Below the pieces are notes generated by a model. The model worked only from the letters and a program-made list of their open reading frames with translations, was not told the DNA's origin and made no database searches. From Planctomycetota bacterium (lineage in GTDB: Bacteria; Planctomycetota; UBA1135; GCA-002686595), in assembly GCA_029259655.1 (NCBI GenBank), contig JAJDET010000256.1:1-48988 (forward strand): 48,988 bases of DNA, written 5' to 3'. This document shows, piece by piece, positions 9,463 to 18,839 of the stretch. The position numbers and the translations under genes are program-made. The stretch's first letter is position 1. Each line of letters starts with the position of its first letter.

Positions 9463-12009
9463 ATGAGCCGCGGGCGTCGGTGGCTCCTGCTCTACGCCGC
9501 GCTGCTGGTCGCGTCGCACGTGGTCGCGTTCCTGCGCGAGCCCGAACCCCCGCGCAGCCTGGCCGACTCGACGGCACGGGTTCCCTCGTTCGGCGCCGAC
9601 GGACCGCGTGGCGGCGAGGTCGACCTCGCTTACCACGACCGGTCGGGTGAGGGGCCGCCGCTCGTGCTCCTCCACGGGAGTCCGGGGAGCTCCTTCGACT
9701 TCTCGAGGTTCCTGCGCGGTCTCGATCCGGAGCGCCGGATCATCGTTCCCGACCTTCCGGGTTTCGGAGCGTCGGAGCGTGACGTTCCCGACTACTCGGT
9801 CACCGCGCATGCGCGGTACGTTCTCGCCCTCCTCGACGAGCTCGAGATCGAGCGAGTCCACATCGTCGGTTTCAGCATGGGCGGCGGCGTCGGGATCGCG
9901 CTCTCCGGCCTTGCGCCGGAACGCGTGCTCTCGCTGTCGCTCGTGTCGGCCCTGGGAGTGGTCGAGCTCGAGCTCTTCGGCGACCACGAGCTGAATCGCG
10001 TCGTCCACGGGGCGCAGCTCGCGATCCTGCGCGCCCTGCCGCACATCGTCCCGCACTTCGGCGCGATCGACGGCCGCTTCCTCGGCGTGCCCTACGCGCG
10101 CAACTTCTACGACACCGATCAGCGTCCGTTGCGCGGGATCCTCGAGCGCTTCGAAGCGCCGATGCTCGTCGTGCACGGCGAGCTGGATTTCCTCGTGCCG
10201 CCGGAGGCCGCACGCGAGCACTTCCGGATCGTTCCCCAGAGCCGGCTCGAGATGCTCCGTGCCAGTCACTTCTTCGTGTTCGGAGAAGAGGGGCCGGCGG
10301 CCGGGTTGATCCGCGCTTTCGTGGACTCCGTCGACCGCGGCGAGGCGACGACGCGCTCGACGGCGGATCCACCGAGGGTGGAGCAGGCCGGGGTTCCCTT
10401 CGATCCCGCCCACATTCCGCCCTTCGGGGGCCCGGCGCTCCTCGTCGCGCTGATCCTGATCGCACTCGCGACCTTCGTCTCCGAGGACCTGACCTGCATC
10501 GGGGCGGGCCTCCTGGTGGCGCAGGGGCGGATCTCCCTCGCGGCCGGCATCGGCGCCTGCTTCGTCGGGATCTTCGTCGGAGACGTCCTGCTCTACCTTC
10601 TCGGGCGCTGGTTGGGACGCCCGGCGCTCGCGCGCGCACCGCTCTCGTGGTTCGTCCGGCCGGGCGCGGTGGAGGGCGCGGCAGCCTGGTTCCGCGAGCG
10701 CGGGGGTCGAGTCGTGTTCCTCGCGCGCTTCGTGCCCGGCACGCGGCTGCCGACCTACCTCGCCGCCGGCATCCTCGCGCAGCCGTTCCTCGTGTTCACG
10801 GCGTGGTTCGTCCTGGCCGGCCTCCTGTGGACGCCGTTGTTCGTGTGGTTCGCGAGCTGGGCCGGTGTCGAGGCGCGCGAGACGTTCGGTCTCTTCGAGC
10901 GCTGGGCCCTGCCCGGAGTGATCGGGCTCGCCGTCCTGTTGCTCCTCCTCCAGCGCCTCGTCGTTCCGCTCTTCAGCGCCCGCGGACGACGGCTCTTCCT
11001 CGGCCGGTACAGGCGTCTCACGCGCTGGGAGTTCTGGCCGCCGTACGTCTTCTACCTGCCGGTCGTCGCGTGGATCGCGTGGCTCGCGCTCCGTCACCGG
11101 AGTCTGGCCGTGGCTACGGCCGTGAATCCCGGCATCCCGCTGGGCGGTCTCGTCGGGGAGTCGAAGGCGGAGATCCTGCGGGCGCTGGACGCTTCGCGAG
11201 TGGCGGGCTTCGCGGAGATCCCGGCCTCCGCGTCGGCCGACGAGCGGCGCGCGCGAGCTCGCGCGTTCCTCTCCGAGCGGTCGTTCCCGGTGGTCCTGAA
11301 GCCGGACGTCGGCGAGCGCGGCGACGGCGTGATGATCCTGCGCGACGAGGAGTCCCTCGACCGCGCGCTCCTCGAGACGACGGTCGACGCGATCCTCCAG
11401 GAGCACGTCGCCGGATGCGAGTACGGGCTGTTCTACGTGCGGACTCCCGAGGAGAAGCGGGGCCGCGTCTTCTCGATCACCGAGAAGCGTCTGCCCGTCG
11501 TCGTCGGCGACGGCCGGCGCACGCTCGAGGACCTGATCCTCTCGGACGATCGGGCCGTCGCGGTCGCGGACGCCTACTTCGAGGCGAACGCCGGTCGGCT
11601 GGCCGACGTGCCGGCCGCCGGCGAGGAGGTCCGGATCGTCGAGCTCGGAACACACTGCCGCGGCGCGATCTTCCTGGACGGCGTTCATCTCTCGACGCCC
11701 GAGCTCGAGGAGGCCGTGCACGAGCTCTCGCTCTCCTGCGAGGGCTTCCACTTCGGTCGCTACGACGTGATCGCCGAGTCGGAGGCCGCGCTCCGGGCCG
11801 GGGAGTTCCGCGTCATCGAGCTCAACGGACTGACGTCCGAGGCGACGCACGTCTACGACCCTCGGCACTCCCTCCTCCACGCCTATGGCGTGCTCTTCGA
11901 ACAGTGGCGGCTCGCGTTCGAGATCGCCGCCGCGAACGCGGCGCGAGGAGCCCGACCCGCGACGGTGGGGGAGGTCGTGCGCGCGGTCGTCCACCACCGG
12001 CGGCGCTGA
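9463..12009 (+). CDS. Fusion: alpha/beta-hydrolase, DedA-type membrane domain, ATP-grasp domain
   Basis: One 848-residue frame joins three domains. After an N-terminal membrane helix (about 6-24), residues 55-295 are an alpha/beta-hydrolase with nucleophile Ser138 (GFSMGG), probable acid Asp242 (HGELDF) and His269 (ASHFF). Residues 320-545 form a DedA/VTT membrane domain with DVLLYLLGRWLGR and LARFVPGTRLPTYLAAG. Residues 550-840 are an ATP-grasp domain with PVVLKPDVGERGDGV (from 609), FGRYDVIAE and the metal-binding VIELNG. DedA proteins flip undecaprenyl phosphate or phospholipids, and ATP-grasp enzymes ligate a carboxylate to an amine, so one protein might hydrolyse, move and modify an envelope lipid. 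That is inference. ATG 9463 is preferred over TTG 9457. The 155 bases upstream hold only GC-rich hairpins. It is convergent with the sulfatase-like gene, six bases away. Confidence 0.9.
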   Translation: MSRGRRWLLLYAALLVASHVVAFLREPEPPRSLADSTARVPSFGADGPRGGEVDLAYHDRSGEGPPLVLLHGSPGSSFDFSRFLRGLDPERRIIVPDLPGFGASERDVPDYSVTAHARYVLALLDELEIERVHIVGFSMGGGVGIALSGLAPERVLSLSLVSALGVVELELFGDHELNRVVHGAQLAILRALPHIVPHFGAIDGRFLGVPYARNFYDTDQRPLRGILERFEAPMLVVHGELDFLVPPEAAREHFRIVPQSRLEMLRASHFFVFGEEGPAAGLIRAFVDSVDRGEATTRSTADPPRVEQAGVPFDPAHIPPFGGPALLVALILIALATFVSEDLTCIGAGLLVAQGRISLAAGIGACFVGIFVGDVLLYLLGRWLGRPALARAPLSWFVRPGAVEGAAAWFRERGGRVVFLARFVPGTRLPTYLAAGILAQPFLVFTAWFVLAGLLWTPLFVWFASWAGVEARETFGLFERWALPGVIGLAVLLLLLQRLVVPLFSARGRRLFLGRYRRLTRWEFWPPYVFYLPVVAWIAWLALRHRSLAVATAVNPGIPLGGLVGESKAEILRALDASRVAGFAEIPASASADERRARARAFLSERSFPVVLKPDVGERGDGVMILRDEESLDRALLETTVDAILQEHVAGCEYGLFYVRTPEEKRGRVFSITEKRLPVVVGDGRRTLEDLILSDDRAVAVADAYFEANAGRLADVPAAGEEVRIVELGTHCRGAIFLDGVHLSTPELEEAVHELSLSCEGFHFGRYDVIAESEAALRAGEFRVIELNGLTSEATHVYDPRHSLLHAYGVLFEQWRLAFEIAAANAARGARPATVGEVVRAVVHHRRR

Positions 12010-12015
12010 CGGGCG

Positions 12016-13440
12016 TCAGTACCCGAGAGCGTCGAGCATCTCCTGCGTCTCGCGCGTCTCATCGGGAGGCTTGGTACCCGCGGCGCGCGCCGGCTTTCCG
12101 GCCGCACGCCAGGCGCGAACGAGCGCGAGCATCGCGCTCCCGCGCTCCGGCTCCGATTCCAGCACGTTCTCGGCCTCGTCCGGATCGGCCCGGAGGTCGT
12201 ACAGCTCGTGCCGGCCCGTCTGGTTCCACACGAGCTTCCAGCCGTCCTTCACGACGGCGCACTTCTCGCCGACCGACCCGATCGGCTCGTCCTCGTGACG
12301 CGTGACGAGCTCGCGCAGCTGCCGGCGGCTCTGGAGGTCGCCCTCGCCGTAGGTCCGGCGCTCCGCGAAAGCCGCGCGTTCGGGGTCTTCCCGCCCGTCG
12401 AGGAGGGGCCGCAGGCTCTCTCCGCCGAGCCCCTCCGGCCGCGCGACGCCCAGGAGGTCGACGAGCGTCGCCGCGAGGTCGACCGTGGAGGTCACCGACC
12501 GCACGCGCGTCCCGGGAACGATGCCCGGCATGCGCAGCAGGAAGGGCACGCGCATCTGCTCCTCGTAGAGCAGGAACCCGTGCCCCATGTAGGAGTGCTC
12601 GCCGAGTCCTTCTCCGTGATCGGAGACGACGACGACGAGCGAGTCGGGTCCCCGTTCGCGCGCGTCCCACGCCGCGAGGAGGCGTCCGATCTCCGCGTCG
12701 GCGTAGGTCACCTCCCCCTCGTAGCCCGCCAGCACGCGCGCGACCTGTCCGCGCTCGAAGAGGTCGGACCCGTGGGCCCGCCCGCGGAAGAACTGGAGGT
12801 GCTTCGGCGGGTGGAGGGGCGAGACGCGCGGCGCTGCGTAGGGCTCGTGCGGATCGTAGACGTGGGCCCACAGGAACGTGGGGCGGCCGTCGTCGGCCTC
12901 CGCGAATGCAATCGCGCGATCCACGACCGACTCGGCGTAGCGCTCGTACTTCGCGGTCTTGCCGGGTGGGCGCAGAACGCTCTCGTCGAAGGCCTCGTCG
13001 AAGACGTCGAACCCGCGCGCGAAGCCGTACTCCGACCCGACGATGCGCGCACCGATCGAGGCGCCGGTGCGGTACCCGCTCGCGCGAAGGATCGCCGGCA
13101 ACGAGGGCAGGGCTTCGTCCAGACTCCAGCCGTTGCGCGTCAACCCGTGCTCGCGCGCAGGGAGCCCGGTGAACATGGACGCGTGCGCCGGCGCGGTCGT
13201 CGCGATGGTCGTGAAGTGGGCTTCGAAGAGCGCGCCGGCCGAGGCCAGGGCCTCCAGGGTCGGCGAGGCCTGCCTCGGATAGCCGTAGCACGACAGGAAG
13301 TCGGTGCGCAGGGTGTCCACCGTGACCAGGAGGAGATCCGGCGGCGGCGCCGGCGGTGCGCAGGCCCCGCCGAGGATCCACCCCGCGAGGAGGACCGCCG
13401 AGGTGCGGGACGGCCGGAGAGGGGGTGTGCCGTCGGCCAT
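12016..13440 (-). CDS. Sulfatase-fold lipoprotein with Thr at the nucleophile position
   Basis: A 474-residue alkaline phosphatase/sulfatase superfamily protein. A hydrophobic start with lipobox LGGAC (Cys27) predicts a lipoprotein. Metal-site motifs are LVTVDTLRTD (from 38), VVSDHGEGLGEHSYMGHG and AHVYDPHEPY. Type I sulfatases need Cys or Ser in C/S-x-P-x-R for formylglycine; here it reads TAPAH (Thr82-Ala-Pro-Ala-His86). A Thr nucleophile is usual in phosphodiesterase or phosphotransferase relatives, so sulfate-ester cleavage should not be assumed. ATG 13440 is chosen because it gives a short lipoprotein signal; no strong ribosome site is seen. A TTG at 13482 is the alternative. Confidence 0.85.
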   Translation of the reverse strand: MADGTPPLRPSRTSAVLLAGWILGGACAPPAPPPDLLLVTVDTLRTDFLSCYGYPRQASPTLEALASAGALFEAHFTTIATTAPAHASMFTGLPAREHGLTRNGWSLDEALPSLPAILRASGYRTGASIGARIVGSEYGFARGFDVFDEAFDESVLRPPGKTAKYERYAESVVDRAIAFAEADDGRPTFLWAHVYDPHEPYAAPRVSPLHPPKHLQFFRGRAHGSDLFERGQVARVLAGYEGEVTYADAEIGRLLAAWDARERGPDSLVVVVSDHGEGLGEHSYMGHGFLLYEEQMRVPFLLRMPGIVPGTRVRSVTSTVDLAATLVDLLGVARPEGLGGESLRPLLDGREDPERAAFAERRTYGEGDLQSRRQLRELVTRHEDEPIGSVGEKCAVVKDGWKLVWNQTGRHELYDLRADPDEAENVLESEPERGSAMLALVRAWRAAGKPARAAGTKPPDETRETQEMLDALGY

Positions 13441-13786
13441 GCCGGAAGGGTCGGGGGGGCCGGGGCCGGCCCGCCAGAGCAATTCCCGAAAACGGCCCCT
13501 CCCGGGGAGCGGCTGACGGCTCGACCGGCCTCTACGACGGCTTTACACGGGGCGACCCACCAAGCGGGCCTCCGCTCCCTACAATCGCCCTCCCTTTCGC
13601 CCGGGATCCGCGTCCCGGACCAGGAAGCGAATGAGGAACGAGACGGTCCGAGAGCCCGCGCCGCCCGGTCGGCTCGAGTTTTTTTCCCATTCGGTCGAGG
13701 AATACGGCGACGTCGCTGAGCGTCCCCCCAGACCGAACGGACCTCACCATACGGCCGGAAGGATGGCCGGAACCCTCAAGGAGTTC
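13441..13786. other. Divergent intergenic region, sulfatase-like gene to metalloprotease gene
   Basis: About 346 bases between two divergent starts. A TACAAT box at 13580-13585 could be a -10 element for rightward transcription, but no convincing -35 lies 17 bases upstream. The metalloprotease frame is open from 13631, but the residues before 13787 are not signal-like. A run of seven T lies at 13680-13686. Nothing else could be identified. Confidence 0.4.
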
Positions 13787-16669
13787 ATGACGATGGCGAT
13801 CGATAACAAGGCGCGGCGGCTCTTCACGACGAGCCTCATCGCAGCCTGCGCCGCAAGTGTCTTCGCGGCGCCCACACTCGCCGGTGACGGCGAGGAAGAG
13901 AAGAAGAAGCCCGACTTCCCCGAGTGGAGCGAAGTCTCCGAGGACTTCGAGAAGGTCGTGTCGACGGCCGATGGCGCGAGCCTCTACGGCGTCTGGCACC
14001 GCAAGAAGGACGGCCAGGTCCTCGCCGAGCTTCCGAGCGGCTGGAGCGGTCAGAAGCACTACATCGCGATGACCACCCCGACCGGCGAGATCTTCGCCGG
14101 GCTGCAAGCCGGAGACCTGTACGTCTACTGGAAGCGCTTCGACAAGCGCATGGCGCTGATCGAGCCGAACCTCGCCGTTCGCTCGACCGGTGACCAGGAG
14201 TCGAAGGATGCGATCGGTCGCCACTTCGTCGACCGCGTGATCCTCGACGTCCCGATCGTCTGCATGGGTCCCTCCGGTCAGCCTGTCATCGACCTCGACG
14301 ACATGCTGCTCGGCAAGGCCAGCACGTTCTACGGCTGGTCCGCCACCGGCATGAACAAGCGCCTCGCGACCGTGTCCAAGGTCAAGGCGTTCCCGGAGAA
14401 CCTCGAGATCGCCTTCGAGGTCCCGACCTCCGGCGGCGTCCTGAAGAACTTCCACTACTCGATCAGCAAGATCGGTGGGAGCGCCAACTACGAGCCGCGT
14501 GAGGCAGACGATCGGGTCGGCTACTTCACGACGGTCTACCGCGACCTCGGCAAGTACCGCGACGACGCCATCACGACGCGCTACATCAACCGCTGGCACA
14601 TCGAGAAGGCCGCGCCGAAGCTCAAGATGAGCCCGGCGAAGGAACCGCTCATCTACTACATCGAGCACACGGTCCCCGTGCGCTATCGCCGCTGGGTCAA
14701 GGCGGGGGTCGAGTACTGGAACAGTGCCTACGAGGAGATCGGCATCTCCGACGCGGTCGTGGTCCAGTACCAGGACAAGTCGACCGGGGCCAACATGGAC
14801 AAGGACCCCGAAGACGTCCGCTACAACTTCATCCGCTGGCTGTCGAACGACATCGGCACGGCGATCGGCCCGTCGCGGGCACACCCCGAGACCGGCCAGA
14901 TCCTCGACGCCGACGTCGTGCTCACGGATGGCTGGATCCGCCACTTCTGGTACCAGTGGAACGAGTACCTGCCCGAGCAGGCGATGGAGAGCTTCAGCCC
15001 CGAGACGATGGAGTGGCTGGAGACGCACCCCAACTGGGACCCGCGCGTGCGCATGGCCTCGCCCCTCGAGCGCCAGAGCGTGATCGCGAAGATCCAGCGC
15101 CAGCGTGCGAACCGCGGCGAGGGGCCCGTTGCCCTCGCGTCGCTCGCGAACCCCTACCTGTGGCGTGACGAGGAGCTCCAGCAGCTCGCCCGCCAGGTCG
15201 GATCGAACTTCTCACTCTGCCTGGCCTCGCACGGCAAGGCGCTCGACATGGCCGTCATGGGCATGACGATGACGCTGCTCTTCGACGACGAGGACGACGG
15301 GGACCAGGACGGCGACGAAGAGGGTGAGGAAGAGGGCGAGAAGCCGGACCTCATCGACGGCGTTCCCGAGTGGTTCGTCGGACCGATGCTCGCCGATCTG
15401 ACCGCGCACGAAGTCGGGCACACGCTCGGCCTGCGCCACAACTTCAAGGCCTCGAGCATCTACACGATGGCCGAGGTGAACAGCGAAGAGGTGAAGGGCA
15501 AGAAGGCCTTCACCGCGTCCGTGATGGACTACACCCCCGTCAACGTGAACATGGAAGACGGGGAGGTCCAGGGCGACTACACGATGATCGAGGTCGGTCC
15601 CTACGACCGGTGGGCGATCCGCTTCGGATACGGATTCGAGGACCGCGACGAGGTCTTGAGTGAGGTCTCGGAGCCGCACCACGCCTACGCCACCGACTTC
15701 GACACGGCCGGCACCGATCCGTTCGCCCGGCGCTACGACTTCGCAGCCGACCCGCTCAACTTCGCGAAGAGCCGGGTTCGACTGGCAAAGCATCACCGTC
15801 AGAACATCCTCGAGAAGTTCGTCGAGGATGGGGACAGCTGGGGCAAGGCACGCCGCGGGTACGAGATCACCCTCGGCATGCAGACGACCGGCCTCAGCAT
15901 CATGTCGAACTGGATCGGCGGCACCTTCGTGAACAAGGATCACAAGGGTGATCCGGGCGAGCGCATGCCGCTCGTTCCCGTCAGTGCGAAGGAACAGCGT
16001 GAAGCGCTCGACTTCTGCATCCAGCACGCCTTCTTCGAGGAGTCGTTCGACCTGACCCCCGATCTGCTTCGCTACATGACGGTGAAGAAGTGGGGCGACT
16101 CGTCCGACTGGTGGACGGCCTACAACGACTCGACGTGGCCGCTGCACGATCGGATCGCGGGCATCCAGGCCTCGGCGATGACGATGCTCATCAACCCGAC
16201 GACGTTGCGTCGCGTGTACGACAACGAGGCGCTCGTCAGCTCCGACGAGGACGCCCTCACGCTTCCGGAGCTCCTGGGCACGGTCTTCGACAACGTCTGG
16301 ACCGAGCTCAAGGAGAAGGACACTGCCCTGGCCAAGGCCTCGGTCCGCAGTCCTTCCGTCTCCAGCCTGCGCCGGAACCTCCAGCGCGAGCACATGGAGC
16401 GGTTGATCGACCTGTCGATGGATTCGGGCTACGGGGCCGCTCAGAAGGCGATCTCGAACCTCGCCACCCACCAGCTGCGCCGCCTGCACAAGATGCTCGG
16501 CAAGACGCTGGACAAGGACGGGAAGCTCGACCCCTACACCACCGCGCACTTCTCCGAGGCGCACCTGCGCATCGAGAAGGCGCTCGACGCCCAGTTCATC
16601 TACAACACGGATGACATGGGCGGCGGCGGTGTCACCTTCCTGATGTTCGGCGAGGAAGAGGACCGCTAG
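13787..16669 (+). CDS. Secreted zinc-dependent metalloprotease (M10-like, DUF5117/DUF4953 type)
   Basis: A 960-residue protein with a signal peptide ending near FAAPTLAGDG (about residue 30). The metzincin site HEVGHTLGLRH spans 541-551 with the three zinc-binding His. Upstream, PLIYYIEHTVPVRYRRWVKAG and YWNSAYEEIG match the segment typical of the DUF5117/DUF4953 zinc-dependent metalloproteases of Bacteroidota and Planctomycetota. A strongly acidic stretch (about 499-523, mostly Asp/Glu/Gly) lies just before the active site. The product probably acts outside the inner membrane on proteins. ATG 13787 follows CAAGGAG and gives the signal peptide at the right place. It is a single-gene unit ending in a strong terminator shared with the convergent symporter gene. 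Confidence 0.9.
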   Translation: MTMAIDNKARRLFTTSLIAACAASVFAAPTLAGDGEEEKKKPDFPEWSEVSEDFEKVVSTADGASLYGVWHRKKDGQVLAELPSGWSGQKHYIAMTTPTGEIFAGLQAGDLYVYWKRFDKRMALIEPNLAVRSTGDQESKDAIGRHFVDRVILDVPIVCMGPSGQPVIDLDDMLLGKASTFYGWSATGMNKRLATVSKVKAFPENLEIAFEVPTSGGVLKNFHYSISKIGGSANYEPREADDRVGYFTTVYRDLGKYRDDAITTRYINRWHIEKAAPKLKMSPAKEPLIYYIEHTVPVRYRRWVKAGVEYWNSAYEEIGISDAVVVQYQDKSTGANMDKDPEDVRYNFIRWLSNDIGTAIGPSRAHPETGQILDADVVLTDGWIRHFWYQWNEYLPEQAMESFSPETMEWLETHPNWDPRVRMASPLERQSVIAKIQRQRANRGEGPVALASLANPYLWRDEELQQLARQVGSNFSLCLASHGKALDMAVMGMTMTLLFDDEDDGDQDGDEEGEEEGEKPDLIDGVPEWFVGPMLADLTAHEVGHTLGLRHNFKASSIYTMAEVNSEEVKGKKAFTASVMDYTPVNVNMEDGEVQGDYTMIEVGPYDRWAIRFGYGFEDRDEVLSEVSEPHHAYATDFDTAGTDPFARRYDFAADPLNFAKSRVRLAKHHRQNILEKFVEDGDSWGKARRGYEITLGMQTTGLSIMSNWIGGTFVNKDHKGDPGERMPLVPVSAKEQREALDFCIQHAFFEESFDLTPDLLRYMTVKKWGDSSDWWTAYNDSTWPLHDRIAGIQASAMTMLINPTTLRRVYDNEALVSSDEDALTLPELLGTVFDNVWTELKEKDTALAKASVRSPSVSSLRRNLQREHMERLIDLSMDSGYGAAQKAISNLATHQLRRLHKMLGKTLDKDGKLDPYTTAHFSEAHLRIEKALDAQFIYNTDDMGGGGVTFLMFGEEEDR

Positions 16670-16693
16670 TCCCAAGCCCTCCGGCAATCGAAC

Positions 16694-16737
16694 AGGGCCC
16701 CGGCGAGGATTCCTCGTCGGGGCCCTCTCTTTTTCTC
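16694..16737. terminator. Rho-independent terminator between convergent genes
   Basis: A 15-bp stem, AGGGCCCCGGCGAGG (16694-16708) with CCTCGTCGGGGCCCT (16712-16726), has one G-T wobble and an ATT loop. CTCTTTTTCTC follows on the plus strand. It lies 24 bases after the metalloprotease stop and touches the stop of the leftward symporter gene. Confidence 0.9.
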
Positions 16738-18439
16738 AGGCCTGGATCTCGTGGGCCTCGCCGGCTCCGCGCGGGATGCGGATGTCCTCGACCAAGTCCT
16801 GGACGGCCTTGGAGGGCGGAGGCGTGAGCCGCGAGACGATCGTCGCCACCGCGAAGTTGATCCCCATTCCGACCGTGCCGATGCCCTCGGGCGAGACGCC
16901 GAAGAGCCACCTGTCCGGCGTGTTCGCCTCGGGGTTCACCCACTTGAAGTAGACGATGTAGGCCGCCGTGAAGGCGATGCCGCAGACCATCCCGGAGATG
17001 GCCCCCTGCTTGTTCATGCGCTTCGAGAAGATGCCCAGCAGGATGGCCGGGAAGAACGAGCTCGCGGCGAGGCCGAACGCGAACGCGACGACCTGGGCCA
17101 CGAAACCGAGCTCCGAGATTCCGAGGTAGCCGGCCAGGACGACCGCGAAGGCCGCGCTGACGCGGGCCGCGACGAGCTCGCCCTTCTCCGAGATCCCGCG
17201 CCGGAATCCGCGCTTGAGGAGGTCGTGGCTGATCGAGGTCGAGATGACGAGCAGGAGTCCGGCCGCAGTCGAGAGCGCCGCCGCGAGCCCTCCGGCCGCG
17301 ACCAGGCCGACGACCCACGCCGGCAGGTTCGCGATCTCCGGATTCGCGAGCACCATGATGTCGCGGTCGATCTCGAGCTCGTTCGCCGCCTCCGCGTTCG
17401 GCCCCAGGTACTGGATGAGGCCGTCGCCGTTCACGTCGTCGAACCGGATCAGCGCGGACTCCTCCCAGCGCGTGAACCAGTCCGGGACGGACTCGTAGGG
17501 CTGGCCCGAGACCGTGTTCAGGAGGTTCGTGCGAGCGAAGACCGCGACCGCCGGCGCCGTCGTGTAGAGGATCGCGATGAAGACCAGCGCCCAGGCGACC
17601 GAGGTCCTCGCGTCACGGACCCTCGGGACCGTGTAGAACCGCACGATCACGTGCGGCAGGCCCGCGGTGCCGAGCATCAGCGCCGCCGTGATGAAGAACA
17701 TGTCGAGCTTGTCGCGCGAGCCTTCCGTGTAGGCCGCGAAGCCCAGCTCCGTGTGCAGCCGATCGAGCTTGTCGAGCAGGAGCTCTCCGGTCGACACCTC
17801 CGCCCCCCCGAACCCGATCTGGGGGATCGGGTTCCCCGCGATCAGAATCGAGATGAAGATCGCGGGGACGAGGTAGGCCAAGATCAGCACGCAGTACTGG
17901 GCCACTTGCGTGTACGTGATGCCCTTCATCCCGCCGAGCACGGCGTACATGAAGACGATCGCCATCCCGATCAGGACGCCCTGTTTGACCGGCACCTCGA
18001 GGAACTGGCTGAAGACGATGCCGACACCGCGCATCTGGCCGCCGACATAGGTCAGCGACACGAAGATCGCGCACACCACGGCCACGACGCGCGCCGTCTG
18101 CGACTCGTATCGGTCCCCGACGAAGTCCGGCACCGTGAACTTGCCGAACTTGCGCAGGTAGGGGGCGAGCAGGAGCGCGAGCAAGACGTAGCCGCCCGTC
18201 CAGCCCATGAGATAGACGGACCCGTCGTACCCCAGGAACGAGATCATTCCGGCCATCGAGATGAACGACGCCGCGGACATCCAGTCGGCCGCCGTCGCCA
18301 TTCCGTTCGCGAGCGGCGAGACGCCCTTGCCGGCGACGTAGAACTCCTTCGTCGACGACGCCCGGGACCAGATCGCGACCCCGATGTAGAGCCCGAAGGA
18401 CAGCGTGACGATCAGGTACGTCCAGGCCGTGATGCCCAT
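16736..18439 (-). CDS. Sodium:solute symporter, large subunit (SSS family, ActP-like)
   Basis: A 567-residue integral membrane protein of the SSS family with about 13 helices. Family landmarks include STKEFYVAGKGVSPLANGMA, ATAADWMSAASFISMAG, YLRKFGKFTVPDFVGDRY, GGMKGITYTQVAQY and the GGLAAALSTAAGLLLVISTS segment. It carries a small substrate, probably a carboxylate such as acetate, into the cell with Na+. Pairing with a DUF4212 small subunit is typical of these VC_2705-like symporters. The start is ATG 18439, which overlaps the stop of the small-subunit gene (TGATG); upstream extensions in this frame are translations of that gene. Substrate is not visible from sequence. Confidence 0.92.
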   Translation of the reverse strand: MGITAWTYLIVTLSFGLYIGVAIWSRASSTKEFYVAGKGVSPLANGMATAADWMSAASFISMAGMISFLGYDGSVYLMGWTGGYVLLALLLAPYLRKFGKFTVPDFVGDRYESQTARVVAVVCAIFVSLTYVGGQMRGVGIVFSQFLEVPVKQGVLIGMAIVFMYAVLGGMKGITYTQVAQYCVLILAYLVPAIFISILIAGNPIPQIGFGGAEVSTGELLLDKLDRLHTELGFAAYTEGSRDKLDMFFITAALMLGTAGLPHVIVRFYTVPRVRDARTSVAWALVFIAILYTTAPAVAVFARTNLLNTVSGQPYESVPDWFTRWEESALIRFDDVNGDGLIQYLGPNAEAANELEIDRDIMVLANPEIANLPAWVVGLVAAGGLAAALSTAAGLLLVISTSISHDLLKRGFRRGISEKGELVAARVSAAFAVVLAGYLGISELGFVAQVVAFAFGLAASSFFPAILLGIFSKRMNKQGAISGMVCGIAFTAAYIVYFKWVNPEANTPDRWLFGVSPEGIGTVGMGINFAVATIVSRLTPPPSKAVQDLVEDIRIPRGAGEAHEIQA

Positions 18440-18705
18440 CAGTCCTCCGCCACGTCGTACTCGCGGTCCAGCCTGTTCATGAGCCGGACGTAGACGAAGA
18501 CCAGGGCGACGAACACGTAGATCGAGCCCTGCTGCGCGAACCAGAACCCGAGCTTGAAGCCGGAGCCCGGCAGTCGGATCCGGTTCAGCGGCTCGACGAA
18601 GAGGATCCCGCAGCCGTAGGAGACCGCGAACCACACGCTGAGCAGAGCCACGACGTAGCGGACGTTCTGCGACCAGTACTCGGCGCGCCGTTCGATTCCG
18701 CTCAT
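18439..18705 (-). CDS. DUF4212 small subunit of the Na+/solute symporter
   Basis: An 88-residue protein with two membrane helices (about 15-37 and 55-75), beginning with RRAEYWSQNVRYV and containing SVWFAVSYGCGILFVEPLN and GFKLGFWFAQQGSIYVFV. These are hallmarks of DUF4212, found directly before large SSS subunits. It is translationally coupled to the large subunit by TGATG and probably stabilises it. The 134 bases upstream separate it from the divergent beta-helix gene and should hold both promoters. Confidence 0.92.
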   Translation of the reverse strand: MSGIERRAEYWSQNVRYVVALLSVWFAVSYGCGILFVEPLNRIRLPGSGFKLGFWFAQQGSIYVFVALVFVYVRLMNRLDREYDVAED

Positions 18706-18839
18706 GCTCGCGGTCAGTCTGGGAACCGACAGATGGTGAGTAAAGGCCCCGAAACCCCGGGCCCGATCGACGCTAGACTCTGCGTTCCTCGAGGTCGGCG
18801 AGCCGACCGCGAGCCGCCCCGCACCCAGGAGATAGCATC

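Noticed and set aside
13580..13585. TACAAT as a sigma-70 promoter -10 box
   Set aside because: No -35 hexamer at normal distance, and it lies 200 bases from the start. It is kept only as a remark.
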